DNA from: Pseudomonadota bacterium
GTDB lineage: Bacteria; Pseudomonadota; Gammaproteobacteria; UBA1113
Direction: 5' to 3'
DNA length: 34,348 nucleotides
NCBI GenBank assembly: GCA_021782065.1
Contig: JAJXVQ010000003.1
Coordinates: 1-34,348 of the forward strand
Shown here one piece after another: positions 25,207 through 34,348 of the stretch (positions are counted from its first letter, which is position 1; the number at the start of each line of letters is the position of its first letter). The translations under genes were made by a program, and so were the position numbers. The notes beneath the pieces were generated by a model. That model was not told where the DNA came from. It saw only the letters and a program-made list of their open reading frames with translations, and ran no database searches.

Positions 25207-26309
25207 ATCCTATTACCGTTCAGCTTCCTAGCAAAAAAGCCTATTCTTATTCTATTTATATAGGTGCACAGTTTCTAGATGAAATACATAAGCATTTGCC
25301 TAAATATAATAGCGCCCTCGTCATCATCACTGACGATACTGTGAAAGAATTGTATGCGATCTCCTTACAACGATTTCTTAACGACGCGGGTCATAAAACA
25401 TTATTATTGTCTTTTCCTGCGGGGGAGATATCAAAAAATGGCCAAACTAAAAGCAGACTAGAAGAAGAAATGTTAGTTGAAGCTTGCGATAGAGACAGCT
25501 TAATTTTAGCTGTGGGTGGTGGGGTAGTAGGCGATCTGGCCGGATTTATTGCGGCTACTTATATGAGGGGTATAGATTATATCCAAGTGCCTACAACTTT
25601 ATTGGCGATGCTAGATAGCTCTGTGGGCGGTAAAACCAGTATAGATACTTCCCAAGGTAAAAATCTTATCGGTGCATTTTGGCAACCTATAGTGGTGATT
25701 GCCGACATTGCCGTTTTAAAAACGTTGCCACATGCTCATCTAATCAATGGTTTGATTGAAGCCGTTAAAATGTTTCTGACCAGCGATGCCGAGAGTCTAG
25801 CATTTTTAGATAATAGTCTAGATCGTATCTTAGAACGGGATGAAGCGCTATTGATGGATCTGATGCGTCGTGCCGTCCATATTAAGGCTACGGTGGTAGC
25901 TAAAGATGAGAAAGATTCTAGCGTGCGCGCCATTTTAAATTTAGGCCATACTATAGGTCATGCCTTAGAGCAGCTCAGTGAATATAAATTATTACATGGC
26001 TATGCAGTAGCTTTGGGATTGTTGTTGGAAACAAAAATTGCTGAACGCATGGGTTGTCTAGCATCGCAGCAGTATCTGTATATCGAAACACTATTACAAC
26101 GTTTAAATATTAGAGCTTCTGATCTGAAACAGTTTGACGTCGAAGCTATTATTGAAAAAACAAAATTAGACAAAAAGAAACAAGGCGATGCAGTGCATTA
26201 TGTATTGTTGGATAATCTAGGACATGTTTATGAAGCTGATAATCAATATACCCATGCAGTCAGCGATGATAGGGTAAGATGCGCATTTATGGAAGTGGTT
26301 GGAGAATAG
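25200..26309 (+). CDS. aroB: 3-dehydroquinate synthase
   Basis: Zinc- and NAD-dependent cyclisation of DAHP to dehydroquinate, the second pathway step. It has 369 residues. NAD-binding GGGVVGDLAGF is at 106-116, followed by QVPTTLLAMLDSSVGGKTSI (129-148). The zinc ligands are Glu187 in GLIEAVK, His250 in NLGHTIGHALE and His266 in LLHGYAVALG. The ATG lies seven bases before the end of the DAHP synthase gene, and aroC follows three bases after the stop. Confidence 0.96.
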   Translation: MLNPITVQLPSKKAYSYSIYIGAQFLDEIHKHLPKYNSALVIITDDTVKELYAISLQRFLNDAGHKTLLLSFPAGEISKNGQTKSRLEEEMLVEACDRDSLILAVGGGVVGDLAGFIAATYMRGIDYIQVPTTLLAMLDSSVGGKTSIDTSQGKNLIGAFWQPIVVIADIAVLKTLPHAHLINGLIEAVKMFLTSDAESLAFLDNSLDRILERDEALLMDLMRRAVHIKATVVAKDEKDSSVRAILNLGHTIGHALEQLSEYKLLHGYAVALGLLLETKIAERMGCLASQQYLYIETLLQRLNIRASDLKQFDVEAIIEKTKLDKKKQGDAVHYVLLDNLGHVYEADNQYTHAVSDDRVRCAFMEVVGE

Positions 26310-26312
26310 AGT

Positions 26313-27395
26313 ATGCCTGGAAATAGTTTTGGCCAACTGTTTAGAATTACCACTTGTGGCGAATCGCATGGTGGTGTGGTTGCAGTGATTGTAGATGGCT
26401 GCCCGCCGAACTTGGAAATAAATGAGTATGATATACAGCAAGAGCTGGATCGTAGAAAACCCGGGCAAAGTGCTATCACTACGCCGCGTAAGGAAGCAGA
26501 TCGTATTCACATTTTATCAGGTGTATTTGAAGGTAAGACGACTGGCACGCCTATACTATTATTGGCCTATAATTCTGACGCACAGCCTCAAGATTACGAG
26601 CATCTAAAATTAGTTTATAGGCCATCGCATGCGGATTTTAGCTATTTAAAGAAATATGGCAGACGAGATTTTAGGGGTAGTGGCAGAGCCAGTGCTAGAG
26701 AAACCTTGGCACGGGTTGCGGCTGGCGCTATAGCCAAAAAATATTTACAGCAGCATTTTAATATAGAGATTTTGAGCTTTGTAGAGCAAGTCGGTTCTAT
26801 ACGTGCCGATATTGATCACAGCGAAGTAAGCCGTGTCGCTATTGACAATAATCTAATCCGTTGTCCCGATGAAAAAAAAGCAAAGGAAATGATAGCGCTT
26901 GTCGAAAAGGTTCAATTAGAACAAGATTCTGTAGGCGGTATCATTAAGGGTGTGATCCGCAATGTGCCTGCCGGTTTAGGCGAACCCGTATTTGATAAGC
27001 TGTCTGCCGATCTAGGTAAGGCTATGCTCAGCATTAATGCGGTTAAGGGCTTTGATATAGGCAGTGGTTTTGCAGGAGTTTCTCTGAAAGGCAGCGAGCA
27101 CAACGATGCCTTTATTTTAAAAGAAGACGTTGTTACAACCAAAACCAATCATGCGGGTGGTGTTTTAGGCGGTATTTCCACGGGAGAAACGATTTATTTC
27201 AGAGTAGCGTTTAAAGCTGTTGCCACGATAGGCCAAAAGCAAGAGACGTTGACAGTCGCCCATGAAGAGGTCTTACTGGAGGCGGCGGGTCGGCACGATC
27301 CTTGCGTGTTGCCCAGAGCGGTCCCCATCGTCGATGCGATGTCGGCCTTAGTGATCATGGATCATATCCTACGGCACAAGGCGCAAAATCAGTGA
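26313..27395 (+). CDS. aroC: Chorismate synthase
   Basis: FMN-dependent final step, EPSP to chorismate. It has 360 residues with [18 protein letters not shown] at the N-terminus, [10 protein letters not shown] (~45-54), RPSHADFSY (~105-113), [11 protein letters not shown] (~125-135), [11 protein letters not shown] (~276-286) and a C-terminal [15 protein letters not shown]. Wording such as [20 protein letters not shown] and YRPSHAD resembles chorismate synthases of Bacteroidota and Chlamydiota, as I recall them, more than those of E. coli or Pseudomonas; a tree is needed. GGAG precedes the ATG. No strong terminator separates it from the convergent transporter gene. Confidence 0.97.
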   Translation: MPGNSFGQLFRITTCGESHGGVVAVIVDGCPPNLEINEYDIQQELDRRKPGQSAITTPRKEADRIHILSGVFEGKTTGTPILLLAYNSDAQPQDYEHLKLVYRPSHADFSYLKKYGRRDFRGSGRASARETLARVAAGAIAKKYLQQHFNIEILSFVEQVGSIRADIDHSEVSRVAIDNNLIRCPDEKKAKEMIALVEKVQLEQDSVGGIIKGVIRNVPAGLGEPVFDKLSADLGKAMLSINAVKGFDIGSGFAGVSLKGSEHNDAFILKEDVVTTKTNHAGGVLGGISTGETIYFRVAFKAVATIGQKQETLTVAHEEVLLEAAGRHDPCVLPRAVPIVDAMSALVIMDHILRHKAQNQ

Positions 27396-27436
27396 GTACC
27401 TTACTGCGTCACTGCAGCTAATCTAATGGAACAGCG

Positions 27437-29032
27437 TCAATTTTTTTTACTCTGGCCTCGTACATACGTTTCATGACTATAAGCAAAATAAGCGCCATAT
27501 ATATAAGTTATGATAGACAGCACCAGTAACAACCACATCCCGGTTGAATGGTTAATGATCTGAGTGCTTGCACCGGTATGATTGGCTAGATAGGTAATAA
27601 GGCTAATACCCAAGATATAGAACACCAACCAGGATGCGCCTTTGAAAGCGTCCCAGAAAGAGCCTACGCGATCTTCCTTATATTCATAGTAAAAATAGAA
27701 GACTAAGCCCGGGATAATCAGCAATGCCATTTCATCGGCTAAAGGCCAACCAGCACTGAAGATTAAAATCGACAGTAAAAATAGCAATGCAGGTGCTAAT
27801 ATATGTGCAAAAGGCAGGGTAAAATGTCCCGAATTAGGAGCCGAGCGGCCATGTTTCAAACGATTGGCAATGGTTACAATGGGAGCAGGAACATAGGAGA
27901 ATAGGTGCAGTACAGAAATAACTGCCACCAGGCTATACCAACCTTTAAAAAATAGTAAGAATATGGAGCCGACGATGGTATTCATGATAATAGCATTCCA
28001 GGGTGTATTGTACTTAGAATGCAAGGTTGATAAAAATTTAGGCATGTGACCTTCGCGCGATAAGGACAACATGATGCGTGCACTGGAAGCTACAAACGTG
28101 ACCGCACATACTCCGGGTGATACGACCGAACCTATGTAAACTGCCGATACTAAGAGTTGAAAGTTGGCCAGCAGTAATAATTGTACGTAGGGCGATCTGA
28201 AATTGATTTCTCCCCAGCCATGGGCTAAGGCGGAAGGGGAAATACTACCCACAAATACGATTTGCAATAAAAGATAAACGACTAGACTAAGCGCAATGCT
28301 CCCTAAAACAGCAATAGGCAATTGTCGCTTAGGCGATGCTATTTCCTCGGAGAAGGTGAGCGGTGATTGGAAGCCATTAAAAGACATTACTACGCCACAA
28401 GAGACTACGCTTGCAAAAATTGAACTCCAGCCAAAAGGCATAAATGTTTGTACCGTCGTGCCGAAATTTTCCTTATGTAATCCGGTAGAAAACAAGGCTA
28501 TTATAGTTAAAACAGGAATAGCCACTTTCAACAGTGTAAAGAAATTGTTAAAGCGTAAAAAGAACTTAATACTCCAGTAGTTTAAGAGCATAAATAAAAC
28601 CATTAAGCCAAAAGCAAAGATGATGCCGATGCCTGTTAAGTTATGGCTAGTGAGATCATAAAAACGTGTAAACGTAGGGGAAAGTTGACTCAAATATTGA
28701 ATAACAGCTTGTGCTTCTATAGGCGGAACCGCAACGATGCTGAGCCAATTAATCCAAGAAGTTAAAAAGCCACAAAATCGGCCATGTGTAATGTGTGAGT
28801 AATAACCGATTCCGCCCGCAGAAGGGTGAGCAGAGCCTATTTCTATGTAGAAAAAACCAACTAACATGGCAATAAAAGCACCAAGAATCCAGGATAATAA
28901 GCTGGCTGGTCCGGCCATAGAGGCGATTTTCTGTGTACTTAGCAACCAACCGGAACCTATGATGGTGGTTACTCCAGTCATCGTTAGCGAAAATGTGGAA
29001 ATTCGCTTTTGTAATGTGCCGTTATTGCTCAT
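27437..29032 (-). CDS. APC-family amino acid permease
   Basis: Inner-membrane amino acid transporter or antiporter, 531 residues, with about 12-14 hydrophobic segments. The first helix carries the unwound substrate motif as TIIGSGWLLST (~24-34). The family pattern continues with FNGFQSPLTFSEEIASPKRQLP (~223-244), and then SSARIMLSLSREGHMPKFLS (~320-339). The overall look is of the glutamate/GABA or arginine/agmatine antiporter relatives that are numerous in amino-acid-dependent intracellular Gammaproteobacteria, but the substrate cannot be assigned. It stands alone, convergent with the aro operon and divergent from carA. An AGGAGC ribosome binding site precedes the ATG. Confidence 0.85.
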   Translation of the reverse strand: MSNNGTLQKRISTFSLTMTGVTTIIGSGWLLSTQKIASMAGPASLLSWILGAFIAMLVGFFYIEIGSAHPSAGGIGYYSHITHGRFCGFLTSWINWLSIVAVPPIEAQAVIQYLSQLSPTFTRFYDLTSHNLTGIGIIFAFGLMVLFMLLNYWSIKFFLRFNNFFTLLKVAIPVLTIIALFSTGLHKENFGTTVQTFMPFGWSSIFASVVSCGVVMSFNGFQSPLTFSEEIASPKRQLPIAVLGSIALSLVVYLLLQIVFVGSISPSALAHGWGEINFRSPYVQLLLLANFQLLVSAVYIGSVVSPGVCAVTFVASSARIMLSLSREGHMPKFLSTLHSKYNTPWNAIIMNTIVGSIFLLFFKGWYSLVAVISVLHLFSYVPAPIVTIANRLKHGRSAPNSGHFTLPFAHILAPALLFLLSILIFSAGWPLADEMALLIIPGLVFYFYYEYKEDRVGSFWDAFKGASWLVFYILGISLITYLANHTGASTQIINHSTGMWLLLVLSIITYIYGAYFAYSHETYVRGQSKKN

Positions 29033-29244
29033 AATAGCTCCTGTTTAGTACGTTGGGCTGCATCCTATCGTAAATATCCCAAAAAAGCAATTCTAGATCC
29101 TTATTGCGAAGGAATAAGAAATAATGGAATCAAATAAAATGTAAAAAGAATTTCAAGATAAATCGCTACACGTCAGTATCCCTACTACCAAATAGTATTG
29201 CATAATGATTTGATTCAATAGACTGGCGTATCGCTCCCAGCCAA

Positions 29245-29274
29245 TGGACAGCTCAACCGCCAATAAGGTACAAT
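29245..29274 (+). promoter_or_regulatory. Sigma-70-like promoter of carAB-greA
   Basis: TGGACA (29245-29250) and TACAAT (29269-29274) are 18 bases apart, each with five of six consensus positions, about 45 bases before the carA start. No PyrR, ArgR or attenuator signal was recognised in the ~290-bp divergent region. Confidence 0.5.
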
Positions 29275-29319
29275 CTCGCTCAGTAAAAGCCTTAACGGCG
29301 AAACCAGTGGAGGCATTCT

Positions 29320-30432
29320 GTGCAAAAAAAAGCCATATTAGCCTTAGCCGATGGCACTCATTTTGAAGGTCTTGCTGTAGGCTATGGTGATTACACGGTG
29401 GGCGAGGTTGTTTTTAATACCGCCATGACGGGTTATCAAGAAGTATTAAGCGATCCTTCATACGCTGAGCAATTAATAACCTTTACTTATCCCCACATTG
29501 GTAACGTAGGCACCAATGCCGCTGATTTTGAAGCGGATAAAGTCTATGCCAAAGGTTTTATTTTGCGTGAACTGCCTACAGCGCCGAGTAGTTGGCGTGC
29601 GCAACAATCTTTTAGCCAATTTATCGAAGATTATGATTTATTAGGCATTGCTGAAATCGACACCCGAGCCTTGGTGCATCATTTGCGCCAACATGGCGCT
29701 CAGGCGGGCTGTATTTTGGCATGCGAGAGTGGTGATATAACTGCCGCCGTGGCTAAGGCCCGTGCTTGGGGCAATATGCAAGGACGCGCACTTATCGATA
29801 CCGTTGCTACGCACACAACCTATGCTTGGCAACAATCGCGGCATCAAATGGGTAACCCTACTGTAGTGGTAATCGACTTTGGTGTGAAACAAGGCATACT
29901 ACGCTATTTAGCGAAACAGAACTGTAATGTGATGGTAATGCCCCCCCATTCTTTGGTAGAGAATATTTTAAAATTACAGCCACAGGGTATCGTATTATCT
30001 AATGGCCCGGGTGATCCTGCAGCTTGCACCGACGTCATTAAAACCATCCAAACCTTATTAACCAAAAATATTCCACTCTTTGGCATTTGTTTGGGGCATC
30101 AACTATTAGCATTGGCCTTAGGCGCTAAAACTATGAAGATGAAACAAGGCCATCATGGTGCCAATCACCCAGTGCAAGATGTTGAGACTAAGCGCGTTTT
30201 TATCACCAGTCAAAACCATGGTTTTGCGGTGGATGAAGCAACTTTGCCTGCAGGGATACGCGTAACGCATCGTTCTTTATTTGACAATACGCTACAGGGT
30301 TTTAGCCATGAGACTTTACCACTACTGGCTTTTCAAGGTCATCCCGAAGCAAGTCCCGGGCCGCACGATAGTGATATTCTATTCGAACAATTTATCAAAC
30401 TGATCAATGCGGGGAGTGTGCAGCATGCCTAA
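29320..30432 (+). CDS. carA: Carbamoyl-phosphate synthase small subunit (glutamine amidotransferase)
   Basis: Hydrolyses glutamine and channels ammonia to CarB for carbamoyl phosphate, the precursor of pyrimidines and arginine. It has 370 residues. The N-terminal CarA domain includes [15 protein letters not shown] (~34-48) and EIDTRALV (~112-119). The C-terminal class I amidotransferase domain has its triad intact: Cys257 in FGICLGHQ, and His341 and Glu343 in QGHPEASPG. The start is GTG at 29320, placed well after GTGGAGG. It overlaps carB by eight bases. Confidence 0.97.
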   Translation: MQKKAILALADGTHFEGLAVGYGDYTVGEVVFNTAMTGYQEVLSDPSYAEQLITFTYPHIGNVGTNAADFEADKVYAKGFILRELPTAPSSWRAQQSFSQFIEDYDLLGIAEIDTRALVHHLRQHGAQAGCILACESGDITAAVAKARAWGNMQGRALIDTVATHTTYAWQQSRHQMGNPTVVVIDFGVKQGILRYLAKQNCNVMVMPPHSLVENILKLQPQGIVLSNGPGDPAACTDVIKTIQTLLTKNIPLFGICLGHQLLALALGAKTMKMKQGHHGANHPVQDVETKRVFITSQNHGFAVDEATLPAGIRVTHRSLFDNTLQGFSHETLPLLAFQGHPEASPGPHDSDILFEQFIKLINAGSVQHA

Positions 30433-33400
30433 ACGCGATGATATAAAAACGATTTTGTTATTAGGTGCAGGGCCGATCGTTATAGGCCAAGCTTGTGAGT
30501 TTGATTATTCCGGCGTGCAAGCTTGCCAAGCTTTGCGTAGAGAAGGGTACAGAGTAGTGTTAGTGAATTCTAATCCAGCTACCATTATGACCGATCCTAG
30601 CATAGCCGATAAAACGTATATTGTGCCCATACGCCCCGAAGTGATTGCCAAAATCATTGCTGAAGAAAGACCGGATGCCTTATTGCCTACCATGGGCGGG
30701 CAAACGGCTTTAAATTGCGCTTTAGATTTAGCTCGCGCAGGCATATTAGAAAAATACAATGTTGAAATGATAGGCGCGACGCGTGAAGCTATAGACAAAG
30801 CCGAAGATCGCGATTTATTCCGTCGCGCCATGCAAAAAATAGGTTTGGATGTGGCCCGTTCCGTCATTGCGCATAGTCTAGAAGAAGCGCTGCAAGTACA
30901 AGCGCAATTGGGTTTTCCCACGGTTATTCGTCCCTCTTTTACTTTGGGCGGCACGGGCGGCGGTATAGCGTATAATCGCGAAGAATTTATAGAAATATGC
31001 GAACGTGGCTTTGAATCCTCGCCCACGGCAGAATTGTTGATTGAAGAATCGTTATTGGGCTGGAAAGAATTTGAATTAGAAGTGGTGCGTGATAAAAATG
31101 ATAATTGCATCATCGTCTGTACTATAGAAAATTTAGACCCTATGGGTGTACATACCGGCGACTCCATTACCGTAGCGCCTGCACAAACCCTAACAGATAA
31201 AGAATATCAAGTGATGCGCAATGCCGCCATGGCTATTTTGCGTGAAATAGGTGTTGAAACCGGCGGTTCCAATGTACAGTTTGCGGTGAACCCTGCCGAT
31301 GGGCGCATGATCGTTATCGAAATGAATCCGCGCGTGTCGCGTTCTTCTGCCTTGGCTTCTAAGGCTACAGGTTTTCCGATCGCCAAGATTGCCGCTAAAT
31401 TAGCTGTAGGGTATACCTTAGATGAATTGGCGAATGAAATCACTCAAGGGGCTATGCCAGCTTCTTTTGAGCCGACGATAGACTATGTAGTTACCAAAAT
31501 TCCACGCTTTAATTTTGAAAAGTTTCCTAATGCCGATCCACGATTAACCACGCAAATGAAATCCGTAGGCGAAGTGATGGCCATAGGCCATAACTTTCAA
31601 GAAAGCTTACAAAAAGCCATACGTAGTTTAGAGAACGGTTATGATGGCTTAAATTCTTTGATTAACGATGAAGATGAACAATGGTCTGAGCATTTACGTT
31701 ATGAATTAAAAACGCCTACGGCTGATCGCTTGTGGTACGTGGCTGATGCATTTCGCCAAGGCTTAAGCTTAGAAGAAGTAGCGCTACATACGCAAATCGA
31801 TCCCTGGTTCTTAGGCCAAATTGAAGATTTAGTTTTCTGGGAAGAAAAAGTGCGGGTGCAAGGTTTAGCGGGCTTAGATCGAGATTTACTCTACAGCTTA
31901 AAACGCCGTGGTTTTGCTGATAGTTATTTGGCAAAACTATTAGGTGTGACAGAAGCGGAGTTGCGGCAACTACGCCACGATTGGGACATTCGTCCCGTGT
32001 ATAAACGCATAGACAGTTGCGCAGCAGAATTTGCCAGTGAAACCGCTTATTTTTATTCTACTTACGAACAATATTGCGAAGCGCGTGTAGAAAAAAAACC
32101 TAAGGTCATGGTTTTGGGCAGCGGCCCTAATCGCATAGGCCAGGGAATAGAATTTGATTATTGTTGCGTACATGGTGCTATGGCTTTCAGCGAGTTGGGC
32201 TATCAAACCATTATGGTGAATTGTAATCCTGAAACCGTATCTACCGATTTTGACAGGGCTGATCGCCTTTATTTTGAACCTTTAACCCTGGAAGATGTGC
32301 TGGAGATTTGCCACAAAGAACAACCCAATGGCGTGATTGTGCAATTGGGTGGGCAAACACCGTTAAAGCTGGTGGAGCCTTTGTTTACCTTAGGCGTACC
32401 TATTTGGGGCAGTTCGGCCGATACCATCGATTGGGCCGAGGACAGACAACGCTTTCAGGCCTTGCTGCATAGCTTAGGATTAAAACAACCCACCAATGTT
32501 ACCGCGACCGAAATAAGCGAGGCCATCACCAAGTCGCGCACGCTGCAATATCCCCTCATGATACGGCCTTCCTATGTATTGGGCGGCCGCGGCATGCAAA
32601 TTATTACCCATGAAGATGAGCTGGTCGCTTATCTTAAAAAAAGTGCTGTACTATCAAAGGATCGTCCGCTTTTATTGGAGGAATTTCTAGATAATGCACA
32701 AGAAGTGGATGTTGATGCAGTGGCAGATGGAAAAAATATACTTGTTTGCGGTATCATGGAACATATTGAACAAGCAGGGGTGCATTCGGGAGATTCTTCT
32801 TGCTGCTACCCCCCTTTTAGCTTGTCCACTGAAATACAACAAGAATTACGTCGGCAAGTGGCCTTGATTGCACGCGAAATGCAGGTAATAGGGCTATTAA
32901 ATGCCCAGTTTGCCATTCAAGGAGACACTGTTTATGTATTGGAGGTGAACCCCCGTGCTTCGCGTACGGTGCCTTTTATTTCTAAGGCAACGGGCGTGGC
33001 GGTCACCAAAATAGCCGCCTGTTGCATGGCGGGACAATCTTTAAAGGATATGGGTTATGGTGAGAGCTTAGCAGAACCACCTTATTACTCGGTGAAATAC
33101 CCGGTATTTCCGTTTTCGCGTTTTGGTGGGGTTGACCCCATCCTAGGACCGGAAATGAAATCCACCGGCGAGGCCATGGGCATAGGCGAGCATTTTGGCG
33201 AGGCTTTTGCTTATGGGTTTTTAGGAAGTCAAAATAAAGGTCAGATACCGACTAAAGGCCAAGCATTTATTAGCGTGCGCGATGAAGATAAAGCTATTGT
33301 AGCCTCTATTGCTAAATGCTTAGTGGAAGTCGGTTTTAGATTATGTGCCACACGCGGCACAGCTAATGCTTTAAAAGAAGCGGGCATAAGCTGCAAGCCA

Positions 33401-33661
33401 ATCAATAAATATAGGGAAGGTAGGCCCCATATCATCGATAGCATCAAAAATGATGAGATCGATTTTATTATCAATACCACGGATGGACAAAAGTCGATTA
33501 ACGACTCTTATACAATACGCAGTAGTGCTTTGCAACATCGTGTGTGTTATACCACGACTTTAGCAGGCGCCAGGGCGCTGATTTTAGCGATGAGCTATCA
33601 GCATGACATTAAAGTAAGTGCATTGCAAACATTGCATGCCATAAAAGAGGTAATAGTATGA
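30425..33661 (+). CDS. carB: Carbamoyl-phosphate synthase large subunit
   Basis: Large subunit with two ATP-grasp halves that make carboxyphosphate and carbamoyl phosphate. It has 1078 residues from the preferred start, close to 1073 in E. coli. [19 protein letters not shown] opens the protein, [15 protein letters not shown] marks the first ATP-grasp half, [16 protein letters not shown] opens the second half near residue 560, and [12 protein letters not shown] marks the second ATP-grasp. The last ~140 residues form the MGS-like allosteric domain. The frame opens six codons earlier (30407), but the family start at 30425 is used, with GGGGAG upstream. It overlaps both carA and greA, giving a coupled carA-carB-greA operon. 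Confidence 0.98.
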   Translation: MPKRDDIKTILLLGAGPIVIGQACEFDYSGVQACQALRREGYRVVLVNSNPATIMTDPSIADKTYIVPIRPEVIAKIIAEERPDALLPTMGGQTALNCALDLARAGILEKYNVEMIGATREAIDKAEDRDLFRRAMQKIGLDVARSVIAHSLEEALQVQAQLGFPTVIRPSFTLGGTGGGIAYNREEFIEICERGFESSPTAELLIEESLLGWKEFELEVVRDKNDNCIIVCTIENLDPMGVHTGDSITVAPAQTLTDKEYQVMRNAAMAILREIGVETGGSNVQFAVNPADGRMIVIEMNPRVSRSSALASKATGFPIAKIAAKLAVGYTLDELANEITQGAMPASFEPTIDYVVTKIPRFNFEKFPNADPRLTTQMKSVGEVMAIGHNFQESLQKAIRSLENGYDGLNSLINDEDEQWSEHLRYELKTPTADRLWYVADAFRQGLSLEEVALHTQIDPWFLGQIEDLVFWEEKVRVQGLAGLDRDLLYSLKRRGFADSYLAKLLGVTEAELRQLRHDWDIRPVYKRIDSCAAEFASETAYFYSTYEQYCEARVEKKPKVMVLGSGPNRIGQGIEFDYCCVHGAMAFSELGYQTIMVNCNPETVSTDFDRADRLYFEPLTLEDVLEICHKEQPNGVIVQLGGQTPLKLVEPLFTLGVPIWGSSADTIDWAEDRQRFQALLHSLGLKQPTNVTATEISEAITKSRTLQYPLMIRPSYVLGGRGMQIITHEDELVAYLKKSAVLSKDRPLLLEEFLDNAQEVDVDAVADGKNILVCGIMEHIEQAGVHSGDSSCCYPPFSLSTEIQQELRRQVALIAREMQVIGLLNAQFAIQGDTVYVLEVNPRASRTVPFISKATGVAVTKIAACCMAGQSLKDMGYGESLAEPPYYSVKYPVFPFSRFGGVDPILGPEMKSTGEAMGIGEHFGEAFAYGFLGSQNKGQIPTKGQAFISVRDEDKAIVASIAKCLVEVGFRLCATRGTANALKEAGISCKPINKYREGRPHIIDSIKNDEIDFIINTTDGQKSINDSYTIRSSALQHRVCYTTTLAGARALILAMSYQHDIKVSALQTLHAIKEVIV

Positions 33662-34137
33662 GTAGCAAAACACCCATGACAGTCGCAGGAGCGGCTGCGT
33701 TACAGAAAGAATTAGAAGAGTTGACGCGGGTAACGCGCCGTAAAATTGTAGATGCCATTGCCGAAGCGCGTGCGCATGGGGATTTAAAAGAAAATGCAGA
33801 ATACCATGCCGCGAAAGAACAACAAAGTTTTGTGGAAACGCGTATTCAAGAGATAGAAGGCAAATTGGGTAATGCCCAAGTCATTGATATTGCGAAAATG
33901 CCGCACACGGGACGTATTATTTTCGGTGTCACGGTGCAGTTAATTAATTTGGATACGGATGAAACGATTCGTTATCATATAGTAGGAGAAGATGAAGCCA
34001 ACATTAAGATTGGTAAGATTTCAGTCAATTCCCCTTTAGCACGTGCCTTAATTGGCAAAGAGCAGGGTGATACAGTGGAAGTGACTACGCCTGGTGGCGT
34101 ATTGAGTTATGAAGTGGATGAGGTGCTGTATTTATAA
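33658..34137 (+). CDS. greA: Transcription elongation factor GreA
   Basis: Binds the RNA polymerase secondary channel and stimulates cleavage of backtracked transcripts. It has 159 residues: an N-terminal coiled coil with the acidic tip [16 protein letters not shown] (~41-56), and a C-terminal FKBP-like domain with [23 protein letters not shown] (~112-134). Its ATG overlaps the carB stop (ATGA). Location after carAB is common in gammaproteobacteria. A weak AGCC/GGCT stem just after the stop is the only terminator-like signal before the palindromic repeat. Confidence 0.97.
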   Translation: MSSKTPMTVAGAAALQKELEELTRVTRRKIVDAIAEARAHGDLKENAEYHAAKEQQSFVETRIQEIEGKLGNAQVIDIAKMPHTGRIIFGVTVQLINLDTDETIRYHIVGEDEANIKIGKISVNSPLARALIGKEQGDTVEVTTPGGVLSYEVDEVLYL

Positions 34138-34174
34138 GAGCCGTTAGGTAGGGCTGAAAATAATTACGCGAAAT

Positions 34175-34338
34175 TAGGGCTTGTTGACATTTGGTTTATC
34201 TGCTGCAAAATGAATACAGCGGTCCAAATATTAGCAAATTCTCGTCAAATATAGCCCGATATTATCCTCAAATTTGCTAATATTTTGCCCGGCTGTATTC
34301 AGTTTTCGCTTCGACAAACCAAATGCCAACAAGCCCTA
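34175..34338. repeat. Long-hairpin repeat, copy 2
   Basis: This second copy of the element at 18364-18524 begins TAGGGCTTGTTGACATTTGG and ends with the complementary arm, finishing in AAGCCCTA. The interior is nearly identical to copy 1 (TTTATCTGCTGCAAAA, GCCCGATATTATCCTCAAAT, TTTGCTAATATTTT). The inner stem AATATTAGCAAATT/AATTTGCTAATATT is perfect in this copy. It lies 37 bases after greA, near the window end. Confidence 0.85.
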
Positions 34339-34348
34339 GAATTAGTAA

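Noticed and set aside
29033..29319. Pyrimidine or arginine attenuator in the carA leader
   Set aside because: No leader peptide, terminator/antiterminator pair or clear ARG box could be identified.
30407..30424. Upstream ATG extending carB by six codons
   Set aside because: Family members start MPKR; the ATG at 30425 has a GGGGAG site at good spacing.

Overview
The window is about 34 kb of a moderately AT-rich gammaproteobacterial chromosome. Gene content and order (valS-holC-pepA divergent from lptF-lptG, prmB-asd, carA-carB-greA) are typical of gammaproteobacteria. The decayed mobile elements, interspersed palindromic repeats, a possible prenylated effector and a Francisella-like lipid A module suggest a host-associated, Legionellales/Coxiellaceae-like bacterium. 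That placement is inference; no rRNA gene is present and no database search was possible.

Layout. 1-1283: a decayed group II intron reverse transcriptase (GGVISP and YADD still readable) and a small protein ending in CSIL, a CaaX-type motif. 1284-3300: a MATE-like transporter and tRNA-Asn(GTT). 3492-10572: valS, holC and pepA on the minus strand, then lptF and lptG on the plus strand. 10629-11390: a frameshifted SRPBCC-like gene and a tiny ORF. 11471-14308: a KefB/YbaL-type antiporter and an XRE/S24-like regulator. 14309-15117: noncoding, with a promoter followed by a 6S-like structured RNA candidate, a near-perfect palindrome and one copy of a 127-bp repeat. 15118-18146: prmB-asd and a TetR regulator. 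18147-18565: noncoding, with strong hairpins and a long palindromic repeat. 18566-21839: a three-gene minus-strand operon. 21975-22202: the tail of an IS256-type transposase. 22318-27395: a tightly coupled aroA-aroK-aroG-aroB-aroC operon. 27437-29032: an APC-family amino acid transporter. 29320-34137: carA-carB-greA, followed by a second copy of the long palindromic repeat.

How the genes work together. The aro operon supplies five of the seven steps from erythrose-4-phosphate to chorismate; aroD/aroQ and aroE are absent from the window. carAB supplies carbamoyl phosphate for pyrimidines and arginine. lptFG moves LPS to the outer membrane. The operon at 18566-21839 (polyprenyl-phosphate sugar synthase, YdjC/NaxD-type deacetylase, ArnT-type transferase) has the composition of the Francisella FlmF2-NaxD-FlmK pathway that adds an amino sugar to lipid A.

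The least explained material is noncoding: a 127-bp family with three copies within 4 kb, each co-oriented with and upstream of a gene; a roughly 161-bp hairpin family with two copies whose arms changed in a compensatory way; and a 6S-like transcript candidate.
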